Assembly: GCA_028554795.2 (NCBI GenBank)
Contig: JAPYKE020000550.1
Span: 1-64,000, forward strand
DNA length: 64,000 nt
Origin: Sinohyriopsis cumingii
Lineage: Eukaryota; Mollusca; Bivalvia; Unionida; Unionidae
Direction of reading: 5' to 3'
The notes beneath the pieces are model-generated. The model saw only the letters and a program-made list of their open reading frames with translations. It made no database searches and was not told the origin of the DNA. Shown here piece after piece: positions 1 to 12,999 of this stretch (the stretch's first letter is position 1; each line of letters opens with the position of its first letter). A program made the translations under genes and the position numbers.

Positions 1-2290
1 TGTTTCCTTTTATGAAGACCTTATGGCGAGTAATAAGTTAGAATAGTTTCTCATTAAATGACGGTTAGTCAAATCCGAACATTTACATCCTTAAGAAAAT
101 ATTTGTGAGGTACTAAAAAGAAAATTACTTTTCGCGTCTTTACTTACCTTAATTTTCATTTCATTGAATATGTCAGAAGTTCTTGTAATTATTTTATAAA
201 CGTAAATGGAGATTTCACTTGCATAATTAGAATTCCAAATTGGATATGAATATTCAACATATAATTCAGATATCAAAATAATATTTCCACTCGGAGAATA
301 AGATAAGTCCTAAGATAAAATAGTATTTTCAAGTTTGATTTCTAGATATCGTAGCTCATACACATCAGAATTTCAATATAATAGACAAAATAAAGTCAAA
401 GTTTCAATATCTTCAATAGGCAGATTGTCACACAACATAGAATTTGGCAAATTTAATAGGTCAACAATACGTTCATTTTTGACTCTGTATATGATACGTC
501 ATATTTATAATGTTTTAGTCATGACGGTTGCAATCGCGGCTACCCAGCGTATCGCATATAGTGTGTTATTAATTCCAGCTATATTACACATAAGTAACCC
601 TTTTCACTTTTTATGTGTATTTTATATTTGTATTAATGTCATATAAGCTATGTAATTGTAATGTTTACTTAAAATTATTTTCAAGTGGACATTGAACAGG
701 AAGACGGAATTTAACATTGTTTCTTTTTGTACTGCTCGATTCATTCCGAAGAGTTGACCAATACATTTAGATATTAATAAATGGCCCTATAAGATTAATT
801 GGCTACTAAGTGGGTGATCAGGGTATGCATAATCTACCTTGTTTATCAAACGGATATACTTTTAATGAATATATGAACATACATATGGACAGCCAGGAAA
901 GATCAAACAATAGGTAAAATGCAATATTCTTAAATGAGCCACCTGTAACCACGATGTGTCTATTTGTAATAGACATATACAAAAATTCCTTACATGTAAG
1001 AGTTTAGTGGGATTTTCCCGTTCTTTTCGTACCTATTCATATAAAATATGAACCAAAGCATGAATATAGCTGTTAAAATGGCAAACCTTGTTCAGTTTTA
1101 GTTGGTTGGTGCGACTCCGGTTTGCTCCGAAATGTACTTCCACGGACAGGTCATTCAGAAATATTAACAGCTGATTATACTCGAGTTAGGTCGTTTAGAC
1201 AAATGGTATTGCCCCTTACATGGTAGACGACTGAAATAGTCACAGAAACGTGTACAATTGTCAACTGGTAATATGCGTGGATGATAGCGTTCACGTTCGC
1301 TTGTTCATCTAACCGAAATGATTCTTATATTTTGCTCTACTTTTTTAGAAAAACCCAATGTCATGTTGATAAGCACATATATCTTAGTATTAATCATTGA
1401 GCAAATATCATTATTAAATCGAACACTAAACTATTTTTCGTATACTGCATATTTAATCGAAAGTTTGATTTATAACTTTTGGAACCAAATAAAGATACTG
1501 ACAAAAGCTTATAGTCAACTCATTGTATGGCTTCGAAACATCGAAGGACTCCAGTCAATAGCATTTATAATATAAGTAACAATGAAAGAGTTTGTAAATT
1601 TACTATTGCTGTCATTTGTGTTTTACTGATAAGAATATAAAATATCGAATTTTATTTTAATATGTCTGCAATCATAGGTTCAATGCGCATTACTATAAAG
1701 TAGTTTACAAGTGTATTATTTTAAACAATAGTGTAACATTTATAGAGTTGTTAATGCGAGAAGAGATGTGCTCAGCCTGCATATCAAGGTTGTTTGTTTT
1801 TTTCGTTATTATACACTGGAATGTTTGGATGATAACAGCTTGAGTGATAGCACGGATAATTAAGTATTCCCTTGACAGTTCCAATTTTATATTTATCTTT
1901 AATTAAGAAGAAAAGTATATTAAAGAAAGCGTTGACTGACATAGACCCATTACTGCTTTAACAACTTCCAATATCATGTTTCTCACTAGAACATATACTA
2001 TCGCAAACTGAATTTAATAATGTTTCAATAATGATTGATTACTTAAACTTCGGAGTTATATGTAACATATTACATGAAAAAGAAACAAAATGCATCTAAG
2101 GATAATATGCAAAGTGCTAATTTCAACTGGAATTTCTTGCAGAGAGGAGCCAACAGCAACTTAAGAACAAATTGATAATTCAATGTTGCTCGAAACTAAA
2201 TGCTTTTCCTTTGGTAACCCATTCAAAGCTCAATTTCGCTCTGACAAAATCATGATAATGTCTAACATATATTTAGTTTCCATCCAAAGC
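1..2290. other. AT-rich stretch without a recognisable gene
   Basis: Open frames here are short, rich in Ile, Tyr and Asn, and match no family I know. The first 130 bases resemble parts of the 0.9 kb repeat units described at 2300-4700, notably the phrase TTAAATGACGGT followed by a run like that near 4345, so the array may begin off the left edge. Confidence 0.5.
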
Positions 2291-3823
2291 TTGGTATATT
2301 TTTTATAACCACGTGCAAATGAAAACTATTTGGAAAATAGCAGCACGCTAACATAAAGTGCCATGCGTTCATCCCATTTAAAAAAGAATACGACTAAGAC
2401 ATGCTTCGGAAATTGGACATGAATAAAATGGTAATGCATAGACGATATAAACTCCATCATAAACTCTAATTAGTTGTGGTGTATACATGTATTGTTTCAT
2501 TGAAGAGATTGCCAGTTAGAATCACTTGAAACAGTTTATGAATAACTGAAAAACACTTGAAAATCAAATATTTACATACCGACAAAGATATCGATATCGA
2601 TATGATCCTCGTAAATGAGAGACCCGTCGCAATTCGCCCCTTCATACATGTTAAATCAGTGATATGAATTTAATGAGTAGTATTCTGCAGAATGTGGAGT
2701 TTATATATCTTATTCTCGTCTATGAAGTTGTCATTTTTCCACGTAATAATTGGAATTTCCTTTTTTATCTTTCGTAAAGAAGAAAATTATCGCAAATATC
2801 TGAAATTTAATTTGTTATATGGCACAGCAAATTGGATTTTCACCTAAGAACATCACGTTTCTCCAACTATAGTCTATATAGCAAGAAAGATTTATATTAA
2901 ATTTTCATTACGAAACGCATGGTTCTTGAACCTTTGCAAATATATACTAAGGTAACTAAGATCCAAACTCGGGTCCGCAAGTTACGAAACCCATCGCCTT
3001 GACTGCACGTACCAACCTTCATACCATTTTGACCAAACCCATATCACCAACAATGATTCTACAAAGTCGGTTGTATATGCATTCGCGCGTAGAAGATACA
3101 TCCACATGACAATCCAGTCATTAATTCTCACCTACATAAACAGTCATTCTGGATTCTTACGATGGCGATCAAGGTATATAGAAGTTACTAAGGAAATACA
3201 AATACAGGAAAGTACTATCACAGGATGCTTCAGGAGATTCTTTAATATCATATGTATACACACATACTTTGCTAAATAGCAGGGAGTATTCTGAAATAAT
3301 ACATGAAACGTGAGTCTCGTTTCAAAATGGATTTAATTATGATTTACTCCGTATTAGGTGCATAGGTGTAACAGTGTTTGAGGGTGATACTATAGTGGAC
3401 GCCATGTTGGTAGCAATTGCTTGTAACAGGTTGTCATTAAATGGCGGTTCCTTGAATTTGGAATGGGTGTATACCCACGAAACTATCAATGCGATACATA
3501 AATAAGACATTACTTTTCTTCCATGCTTAATAAATCAATGTCCTTATGTACTAAACCATAAGGTTAATGCATTTATTTTTGAGCTATTAACTCGACCTTT
3601 TGTCTGCATAATTTCAATTTCCAATTGTCATAATGAAGTATCTAACACAATGCGTCCAAGAACACATGTCAAATGGTTTATATCTTAAAATACATGGTCA
3701 CATTTTCTCAAATACTATACCATAGTTTCAAACGCAAATATATAAAAGAATTTGAAATATCTTTATAGAGAAAGTATAAATATGTCACGAAGGAATATAC
3801 TTATATTTATCTTGTATGTACAG

Positions 3824-3898
3824 CTTTGATGTGTCCAACTTGTAACACGTATTTTCCAAGAAAAGATGCCTTAGATGAGCGTTACAGGACCATGCATG
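3824..3898 (+). CDS. Exon-like segment encoding a damaged C2H2 zinc finger (partial)
   Basis: The segment is bounded by a good acceptor (CTTGTATGTACAG) and a donor (GTATGT). The open phase reads LMCPTCNTYFPRKDALDERY then RTMH. The CxxC pair, the aromatic residue, the leucine and the last His fit a C2H2 finger with C-x2-C-x12-H-x4-H spacing. The first zinc-binding His is replaced by Arg, a one-base change (CGT for CAT), so the finger is probably dead or unusual. It would join in phase to the segment at 4650. The parent gene is not recognised and no start codon or promoter was found. It could be a gene with much sequence outside the window, or a relic of one. Confidence 0.45.
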
Positions 3899-4649
3899 GT
3901 ATGTACAATGCTATTCTTTAACTAGCATATAATGTGTCTCCAGACTATTTTCCAAATGTAATAGATAGAGAGATGTATTGTAAATTTGTATATAGAAAGA
4001 CATTTAATTTTGAACCTTTACAACTACAATAGTTGTGAACTAGTATTTTGTCAAATTGTTATAATTTCCCGGAACCTGTATATTCATATTTTAAGTATCC
4101 ACGACACGTTTTCATGAACTTTGGAAAATAGCAGCCCGTACGATAATCTAAATTATCAAACTTTCGTTTTTATTTCAAAACGAATGCTATTAAGTTTTAG
4201 TCCAGAGAATGGACATGCAGATTAAATATTTCATGGAAGGACCGGATACATTACTTCTAAACTACATAAGTGCTTAGGTATGACAGTGTTCATTTAGAGG
4301 ATCCCACGTAGGTATAAATCACTTAAAAGAGGTCATCGTTTAATGACGGTACCTATAAATTCAAACATATATTTACCGACGAAAGAATTTGTATGATACT
4401 CGAAAATGAAATTAGTTTTTCCTTCTCAATTTCGCCATTACTTATCCTCACCTCGCAAAATAAAAGGTTAATGATTTTATTTTGCAGCTAATAACACGAC
4501 CTTTTTCTACATAATTTGAATTTTTAAGTTGTACGTTAGATATCACTAACACAATAGATCCAAAGACTTATGGAATATGGTTTATGTCTTCCAAGAAAGT
4601 TTCATTTTTTATAAATACCATGTCAGTTGCAACAATTATTTTTCTACAG

Positions 4650-4685
4650 TATCTGTCCCTGAGGAACGTAGAGTGACTTACAAAG
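4650..4685 (+). CDS. Short exon-like segment downstream of the zinc-finger exon (partial)
   Basis: A 36-nt segment follows a pyrimidine-rich acceptor (ATTTTTCTACAG) and ends at a strong donor (AAAG/GTAAG). Joined to the 3824-3898 segment it stays in phase and reads VSVPEERRVTYK, ending one base into the next codon. It has the same relation to its upstream repeat unit as the zinc-finger exon has to its own. No domain can be named. The phase match and splice sites are the only support. Confidence 0.35.
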
Positions 4686-4699
4686 GTAAGACCAGCTTT

Positions 4700-6420
4700 A
4701 TTATTTATCACTAATTAAGAGACCAAGAGATAATAATGTCATGTTTGCATTAAAAAAGTCGTTTACACTGTCATCGAATGTTGAGAACTTGTAATCTACT
4801 ATCTTGTTAAATTGTTCATGCCTAATTCAACAAACCTTAACCATTATATGCAAATCCAAGGTGTCAACTATTGCAGCTTATACTGAGCAATATAAATTCG
4901 GTGACGAAATCTAGAAATGCGCTGCTTCAAACTAATTTCATTTCCTGTCTTTGAATTTCATTTGAACCAGTTTCTCCTTTCGCTACAAAAATTGGAGTTT
5001 CATGCTGCTTATTTTCTAAGCTCCAAAACCATTCAAGAAAAATATCAAACAATGTTGTGATCTAAGTCTATGTTCCCAACAAGGTGGGCTTGAATGTACA
5101 CATATGTTCATTTTAACTATAAACCGATTTATGAAAAAGATTATTATCAAAGTTAAATGTTAACACATTATTTTGTCAAGAAGAATACATATAATTAAGT
5201 GGATGTGTAAGAGTTATTATCATCACCATATCACTGGGTAACAAAAAATGTACCATCAATATCAAGAGAATAAATCAGTCAAAATTCCTGAACTTAACTT
5301 AAAATATATTGTTGAATGTTATTGTAGTGTTTCTGCTAGAGTCAATGCTATAGTCACTTAAAAATAAAATTATAAGTAACAGGTTGTACACTGTCCTGTA
5401 CAGTGAAAACAGACTAGCAGTAAATTTTCTTGTTTGGACATGGCAAGCTAAATGCATATCACATAAGATCTCATATTTTTATTTAGTCTAGATATTTCTT
5501 CTTTTGCTACTAATTCGCTAGCTTGCAGAGATACGTTCTTGCCGTTCTTTCAATTGGAATTCCTCAACAATATACAACTGTTCCAACTCTATAATTATTG
5601 TCAAGCTTGTAAGCATTTAAGACAATATCGTTTTTAAGTACTCAGAAACAGTGATTACAGTAGTCTGTCCTCCAGAGTCATTATCAGCAGTATTCTGTTT
5701 AATGACCTGTATCTAAACTATTGATTGCCTGTGCACTATATATGCATCTTGCAAAATTCACATGTTTGTTAGTATCTTAAACAGAGTTGGAGGACAAGGG
5801 TACAATGTGCTGATTGGCATTCATTTCCTTAGATCAGTTATTTATCTACCTAAAGTTTAAAGTTGTTAATTTAAAAATGTCACAATTTCAAGATTAAAGC
5901 CCTAAAGGTATATCAATTTAAAAGAGATTGACGGAATCCGTTTCTCGCTAAACTCTCTTGGAAGCCGTAGGGGTTCTTAATTGATGTAGCATACATGATG
6001 ATGTCAGCGTGTATATGTTAATGCATCGACGGGTTATTAGTATGCCAGTTCAAATATATTTGGTTTGCAATTTTGCATTAATTGCAATCCGTTTTTAGTT
6101 ACTATTTGATGCAAATTAAGGCTAACTAGAGCGTCATCATTTTTTTCTGCCTTTATGATTTAGATACTGAAAAAAATATGATGTAGCACATGATGTAGCA
6201 CATGTAATTTATAATGTTTTCTGTACGTTCCAGTTGAAAATATATATATATTTAGTGAAACTGAGCGGAACAGCACGATTTCTTAAACAACTCCCGCTAC
6301 TTAAAAACAATTTCGCTTTTCTTTAATTAACTGGCATACATTTTGAACCATCTTCGGTATAAAAATATTTCTTTTACATTAAAATGTCAATTGTAATATA
6401 CTTACTTAATTTTTGTTAAA
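4700..6420. other. AT-rich stretch, no gene seen
   Basis: No convincing exon, RNA gene or transposon domain was found. It would be intron if the segments at 4650 and 6426 belong to one gene, but their splice phases do not match, so at least one exon would be missing between them. Confidence 0.4.
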
Positions 6421-6425
6421 TTTAG

Positions 6426-6527
6426 AAGCTGAACTATCCTGTACCTGTAGTTGAACCACTGAAACTTGCTCACCAGGTGGCTGACAGGGCGGTGACTGAT
6501 GCTTCGTTTGGTCCTGCTGATACAACC
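6426..6527 (+). CDS. Possible exon of unknown gene (partial)
   Basis: After a TTTAG acceptor the sequence turns clearly less AT-rich and stays open, reading KLNYPVPVVEPLKLAHQVAD and onward to GPADTT, then returns to AT-rich character at a weak possible donor (GTTAGA). The frame remains open to a stop at 6668, but the later residues look non-coding. Length is 34 codons, phase 0 at both ends, which does not match the phase-1 end of the 4650-4685 segment. The product is not recognised. It may be a chance open frame. Confidence 0.3.
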
Positions 6528-6815
6528 GTTAGAGGAATATTTTATAATAGATATTTATTATCTACTGTACTCGCATTAATTTTTTCTTTTAATTTAAAAA
6601 AGGGCCCACGACTATATAGGTGTAAATATCAACAATTACCTCTGCAATTTGGTTATGATTATTGGTAGTACATGTGTTATGTCTTAACTTTTTAAACAAA
6701 ATCAAATCAAGGTTGAGGTATACTTCTTAATATTAGGTATGGTTTTTGGATTGGTAGAAGGGGATTGTTTCGTCTCTGTGAAATAATAGTAGCAGTTATA
6801 ACACTTGATTTATAT

Positions 6816-7782
6816 TTACACATTTATAGCTATCGAATCAGCCAAGGTTTCAATGCCACGTATTTTATGTTTTTGGGTCTCATTGTTATGATTCATCGGA
6901 TGCTTTAATATGTGGTATGTTGACTTTGGTTTTAGCACACGAGTCAATTTGTACATATCTGATGTACTCGGGTCGGAACAAAGGTGGATGTTTGCGGACC
7001 CATCTCTGCACGAAGGTGTCATAGTACACTTTGCAAATTTACCAATATCTCATGATATTGTATAATATCCATGCTGCGTCTAAGAACAAGGCCATATACA
7101 ACGACCTTGTCGAGCAACCAGCTGATAAGGGACATGTATTTGAACTCAACCTGTTTTAGATTAAGATTCATATCAGCCTAATTTTCTCCAACTTGGACAA
7201 TAACTGTCTGGCATTTGTTTTGATCTAGTTCAGTAATATTTATTTCTAGAGTGTCGTTTCGAGCACCAGGATATGATTTGATTTCATCAGTACGTCACGA
7301 GAAAGTCTGTAATTTGCACTACGATGTAATGGCTTATTAGTCACTGAATTTTCTTTCTATCAAAACATTTTTGTCGTGTCCCCACCTTGAACCAATTTGT
7401 GATAGGTTTTAGCAGATCGATTCCTTTTGATGTTTTTTCAGTAATAACATTATTTCTTTTTATCATTTTCAGGTATAGCATCTAATGTTTGCTGTTTGAT
7501 TTCTTCAAGCTATATGAACGTTAATTCATCATATACAGTCAAACGTTTTGCGATTCTGATTAAGTGGTTATTTATATTTACAAATATTGGTTCCATACTT
7601 TCGACAATTTGTATTTTATCAACATCACCATGGCACGATTGCAATTCTCTTAGAAATTTCTTAGCCGCTCTCAATTCAATCGACATTTGTCTACATTCAA
7701 TACAGGCCCAGTATTTTACTTGGTCTGTTTTGCTAACATCAACACAAGATTTGTGGAAAAAGGACATATTGCAGCTTGTCAT
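6816..7782 (-). pseudogene. CR1-like LINE ORF1 relic (PHD finger and esterase domains)
   Basis: The 5' part (7782 to about 7510) keeps the end of a PHD-type zinc finger, with HKSCVDV then YWACIECRQM, followed by a helical stretch. Further downstream on the same strand (about 7290-7100, after a frameshift) comes an SGNH-esterase-like block, with YPGAR followed by TVIVQVGEN and an immediate stop where the catalytic Asp would be expected. PHD plus esterase in ORF1 is known from CR1-like non-LTR retrotransposons, where ORF1 helps package the RNA. No reverse transcriptase is attached. Stops and frame changes show it is long dead. A domesticated gene is possible but unlikely. Confidence 0.5.
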
Positions 7783-7819
7783 CTTTTTAAATACTTCGTT
7801 TAATTCCCTTCATCTTTAG

Positions 7820-10265
7820 AGTCAGATCTAAATGTATGATCATTTTCACTCTTTGAGTTTCTATGTTTATGTTTCACTTGCGCTTTACTGTTATCCACAA
7901 TATTTTTTTTTGTCATGCTGCTCCTTCAGGGCATCAGAGTATTTTATCGATTATATCATCACCTTTCATCTTTAACTAGCACCGTACTAGCCGCATTAGT
8001 CTGGAAAGGAGCTCTCTCATTCTCTTTCGGACATCCACGTTTCGTTAATAGTTGTTTCCATCTTATAACTTTCACACAAGTCAACTAATTGTTGAGTGTG
8101 ATGTTGATATTATGCTATGCGCTTTCAAGAGACGTGTTCTTGCGGATTTGTAAACGAAGACATATGTTTACACAAATCACATCTCTGTTTGTCGTTGTGT
8201 TAAGACAAATGACCTAATCAAATAATAGATTCCTTATCGGAGCCTTATATCTTTATCATGATTCCATTTTCACTTTCACAAGGTCTTGATCTATTTTCAC
8301 CGTTTCGGTACGAAGGTGGCGGATCCTATATTTTAGGTTTGTACTTAAAGAACAAAAATGCACTTCACGGAAACTTGAACATAATAGAATGGAGTGGTCT
8401 ACTATTAAGAGTATATACTTTAATATGATCTGTTTTAGCGTGGCTTCAATCCTCATAGCGTAGCAAGTATCAGCTCTTTTAAGGGAATATATGATATCGT
8501 TAGTTTGATACACTTACGTCCTGTGTTGAACAATGGGCCCTAATAACGGACGCCCTTGTATGTATCGATTAGAATAACTCCGTAGTTATGCATTGATCAA
8601 ACGTTCAGATGGCGCTTTCCTTGACATCTACCTTTATGGTAAAGTTAGATTAGTTAAATATAGCCATCATAAATTTTGAAAATATGATAAGCGCCTTTTT
8701 TACATGTCGTACTCTCAATAAATCAAATGTACTCCATATATGTTATATAGTTTTCAGTTTATAAGGTAAATGTGTGCAGATCGAACGTGTGTTTCTTCAA
8801 TGTTATATCTAGTGTTTCTTATGTATTTCTGTATCACCCAGTAATGTATATACATCCGCTGAGGCAAGCAGGATGTCATCAAGTTCTCAACTTGTTTATC
8901 CAACAGTTGCGTTTCGTCTTACGAACCACTTGTTTAGATAAAGGGCTGGTGTACTAATCTGCATGATACCTAAATGAATAACAACTGAGGTGTATTTTGT
9001 TACTTCTTTATTGTCATCTGGTAGTCGGGCAATAAATGAAAGAAAGACAAAAAGGGATGGTTCGTTAAATACCAAAATGTACTTCAAACTAAATAATAAC
9101 AAAATAAAACAATAATTGCTGTAATAGCCATATTGGACGTAACTTTTCATTTATCGGCATAAGTTACATCAAGCAAACAATTATTAATGTTTATAACATA
9201 TTTGTTAATATGAAACACAATGTGTTTCCGTTCAGTGTTTGTTTGTTTTCTCTGAAATAGAATCGACTTAATGCCTCTAGCTTCCTTGATAGTATGGTCT
9301 TGTCTGATTATGTTATTGTCCTTGCTGTGCCTTCCGTTGTCCGTCCGTCCATGATTTATAATTTATGTTTCTCAAAAACCATAAAACCGATTTCAGCCAA
9401 CTTGACAGACTAAATACTTGCATGAAAATGCTGCTAATCTGCCATTATACACGACTGCCGTAGAGAAAACATTTCTTGAAACACTTTCGGTTTACAAATA
9501 CTAAAAGAACAATAGTTAAGCAGACCACATCATTTGGGTTGCATAATAATCTTAAAGTAATTCTGAGCAAAGTTTTAAAGGCAAAACAGATAAGTTGCCT
9601 AATTTCTCGAAGAAACACCAATCATAACAATTAACTCCCAAAATACATTGCATTAGCTTGAGTAATTTATTGAAACAAATATCATTTGATATTTGCAAAT
9701 TGTTAAACATTAGTTGTTATCACCCAGCTTGTTCTTGCAATAAGTATTGAATGACTTTAATAGGGATACCTTACGTTTTCGTTCTATATGTAACCAAAAG
9801 CCAAATGATCATACGTATGCTATTGCAAGTTTTGAATAAGAACTTCTCCGTCAATGCTATAAACATTTTACACATCTGTGTCAACTGCCAAGAATTTGTA
9901 ATGCGGACTGCGGGTGATTTGTGGAACTTTTTCAAAATGATCTGCAAGGAGTTTGGGAAGAAGGATATTATAATGTCCTAAATAGGAAAAACGAAATACT
10001 TATTTCGTATCCTACAAGATACACATGATATACAAAGATAAGACATATATATTAGATCATGAAAGGATCATATATGAATATTCAGTTGTTTAAAATTTAA
10101 TTAAAGTGAGTATAATATATTCAAGAACAATGACTCTCGGTTTACCATACATGGAGGAAAGTCACATGCTAATGACAATATTATAGTTTGCGACTTAAAT
10201 CTTAAGTTTACACTTACAATCATCTTTGTTCGTAATCGATGCATTCCAGACTTTTGCATATACTG
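7820..10265. other. AT-rich stretch, no gene seen
   Basis: Only short AT-driven frames occur. A phrase CCGTTGTCCGTCCGTCC near 9336 resembles a motif frequent in dispersed repeats of bivalve genomes, but no element boundary could be drawn around it. Confidence 0.4.
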
Positions 10266-10269
10266 AGAC

Positions 10270-10640
10270 CGGATATAGTAAATTTAGAAAATCAGCATGT
10301 AATTATTGTAGGTGATTTCAGTTTAGACAAACATCAAGAACGTTTTGCATATTATTTCAACTCCCTAAACATAAACTGCAAAATAGGTAATATTTGATAT
10401 CTGAACAGAATATCGTCTGACTGATATATGGTGAATATTTATATAAATATATACACAATGAGATGGAACAATCTGATCAGGCATACAGGGATGTTAATGA
10501 AAACACGTTTTAACTCGACATGTTGATCGAAATTTAGAAAGCATATGATTCAGTGTTATGGCCTTCTCTTTATAACGTTTTAAATTTTATACATTTCAGT
10601 CTCTGTTATCGTCAACGTCGAATGATGATCATACATTTTC
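10270..10640 (+). pseudogene. LINE relic: endonuclease and reverse transcriptase scraps
   Basis: At about 10295-10390 the frame reads HVIIVGDFSLDKH, like the GDFN motif region of APE-type LINE endonucleases. At about 10515-10600 it reads KAYDSVLWPLLYNVLNFIHF after a stop, like the RT segment carrying the first catalytic Asp (typically DFEKAFDS in this group). The usual 1 kb between these two domains is nearly all missing, so this is a deleted fragment. It lies immediately upstream of the LTR element at 10695. Confidence 0.4.
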
Positions 10641-10694
10641 TATTTCGTCCAGAGAAATTGCCTATTTGATTAAGAAAATACCAAATGCTAAAGG

Positions 10695-11480
10695 ATATAT
10701 AATCAACGACATGTTGTTAGTTAGATTTTCAGTTATTTATTTAATTTCATTATGTGCTATGGAGCGTTGTATGTTCCACTTGATCCTGTCCAAAGTCACT
10801 TTCATTTTCTACTTGATCTGAGTCATTGACTTTTTATTCTGTAAACAACTAATATAAAACATATACTTTTCTCTTGTGTTTACCACATTTTATATTCTAA
10901 TTATAACTACGGTTTTATTTTGTAAACATTTGGAGCCTTCTAGAGGGATATATTCCATGTTTTGTTTTCGAAAATGCTAACTGTGACATGAGGTCAAGTA
11001 TATATTTAATCCTGTTTTTCTACAAATTATTAGTTCGTGCCTTACTATCTGAGCAGAATTCATTGTAGTTTTTATGTTTTTACCATTTCATTTGGGCTTG
11101 AATTTTTAAATAAAATTAGTTTTTCTCTGGAAATACAAAGTGCTCAGCAAAAATAACATTAGTGGGAATAGTGATATTTCAAAGAACTCTATAATCTTGG
11201 ATTGTATTATTGTGATGTAACAAAAGACTGTCGACACGTCACCGTTATACCCGCAACCAGAGGCACATAAACACTTCCAGCCTTGGATTTATTTTGAATT
11301 TCCACTAAATTTTATTCAGACCTTTGATAATTTGGATAGTTATATGTGATACTAGTATTATTTGGGATTTATATCGCAATATCGTATGTGTTTTGTTTAC
11401 ATTTTCACTTTGTGTTCTAGGGAAATAAAATATTTCTGGAATTTTACAAAACGAGTTGTTTCTCACTCTTTCCTATTTAC
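10695..11480 (+). repeat. 5' LTR of the Gmr1-like element
   Basis: It matches 15547-16330 along its length: TAATTTCATTATGTGCTATG near 10742, GTCCAAAGTCA, GGAGCCTTCTA, TGAGCAGAATT, then an AATAAA box near 11424 and TTGTTTCTCACTC near the end. The exact ends are uncertain by perhaps 10-20 bases, and weak similarity may continue past 11480. Confidence 0.75.
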
Positions 11481-11929
11481 TTTTTTTAAGACCATAGAGT
11501 CGTAATAGAAAATAAGACGGTCTTCCACGGGAAACGAAATGATATACAATATTTTAGAAATCGTTGTTTTCTAAATTCACCTTCTGTCGGTATTTTCTAG
11601 GTCGCATATATTATTTCACATTTTGAAATCTTTAGCGAAATTAACAATCTTTAACGATATTATCTAACGTGGAGATCATTATTTCAAATCCTAAAAAGGA
11701 CGGTTAGATTCCTTGAAGAAAAAAAGCATTGCTCCAGCTTGCAAGACAATGTGATTTTTTCGAGGCAAAGGCTTATTTATCGAAGCAAGATATACAAATA
11801 TTTAAATCCAATATTTGGTGGAAAATACTATTTTGGATAAAAGTGCTTTGGATTTGATTAATGAGTCTCCATCTTGTTCGAACCTAAACGTTATGGAACT
11901 GAAATTAAAATACACTAATTAAATTGAGT

Positions 11930-12975
11930 TAAGTAAGTTTGAGATACAGAACGGAACATGCAGTTAGGGAAAGAGGAAAGAGGGAAGAAAAATGCAATTG
12001 CAGAAGCAGAGAGAAAGAGGAAATGAAGAAAGGAATTTAAATTTAGATGAAAGGAATTAAAGCTGGCAAGTGAAATGCAGTATTCCACTCTTCACTCAAG
12101 TTCAAGTTTTGATGTTACAAAGAATATTAGGTCAGTACCCCATTCTAAAGACAAAGAAGTATATAAATATTTTCCTCATTGTGAAACAAATTGCTGAAAA
12201 TTTCAAATGGCCTAGAGACCATTGGACTCTGTTGTGACAACGTGCACATTTCTTTCGCAAATCTCATGACATCTATGCTCCCCTGTCAGTACAACAATGT
12301 TCTAATTATGATCTTAAGGAATGCATCTTGAAGGCTTATACGTTGAGTCTTATCCAGAAAAGCTTAGGAGCTATACAAAAAAAAAACAAAAAAAAAACGA
12401 ACCCACGTCAAATTAACAAGAGAAAAATATTTGATACGTGGAGCCTAGGTCAAGATTAAGAAAATCTCTGACAACTCATATTAGTTGAAGAGCTCAAGAA
12501 CTGCGTCCACAGTGACGTTAAAACGTACCATGATGATCGTAAGGTCGAAACTTTAGGCAATGCTGCTAGTAAAGCAGACAAGTATTCATTATCTCATACA
12601 ATGTATTTTGTCAGAAGGTCTTCCACTCAGAAGTGTTCTGGCTAAAAAAAATTAATTGAGTCTACTACGTACACTTCCAAATCTAAATCCAGCACATCCT
12701 TTATGAATCAAGTTTCTGATAAGACTGATCGAAATTCCTTATTGTTCTCATGTGTACCTTCGACAAGAACAAAAGGCACGTTAGTTTTCATTCCGAAAAA
12801 ATCAAAAATAAGCAACAGAAACAAGACAGACCTGTTACATATCCTTTTATTTCTAGGAGGTCTTGGTCACTGTCATGTACTGAAAGCAATAAATATGTTG
12901 GGTAAAAAGCCAGTCTGGTTTTATTATGAAGAATTAAGAACTATTCATATCGAATCGTTCTATATCACTGATTAG
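11930..12975 (+). pseudogene. gag relic of the Gmr1-like element
   Basis: Short pieces in changing frames match the gag of this group. A Glu/Lys-rich start at 11955-12070 is followed by FDVTKNIRSVPHSKDKEVYK near 12110-12165, by a segment reading ELKNCVHSDVKTYHDD near 12493-12540, and by KADKYSLSHTMYFVRRSS near 12575. Gag forms the particle and binds the RNA. The last open piece (12703-12975) ends in a region where a CCHC knuckle would be expected, but the cysteines are mostly lost. Confidence 0.65.
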
Positions 12976-12999
12976 TGATTCTGCCAATTCTATTCTTCT

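Larger units (their letters stand above)
2300..4700. repeat. Diverged tandem units of about 0.9 kb, with exon-like segments
   Basis: The clearest pair is 3355-3700 against 4260-4610. Both contain a GTGC-TAGGTRT-ACAGTGTT start, a TTAAATGGCGGT / TTAATGACGGT phrase, AAGGTTAATG, and a CGACCTTTT--CTGCATAATTT block about 903 bases apart (3587 and 4490), then ATCTAACACAAT / ATCACTAACACAAT. A second marker, TTTGGAAAATAGCAGC, occurs at about 2330 and 4118, with a weaker relative near 3277. Both clear units are followed by an AG-bounded exon-like segment. This suggests old intron-exon duplication, but the copies are strongly diverged. Confidence 0.5.

Noticed and set aside
9330-9420. DNA transposon piece around the CCGTTGTCCGTCCGTCC motif
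   Set aside because: No terminal repeats or coding sequence were seen around it. One motif is not enough.
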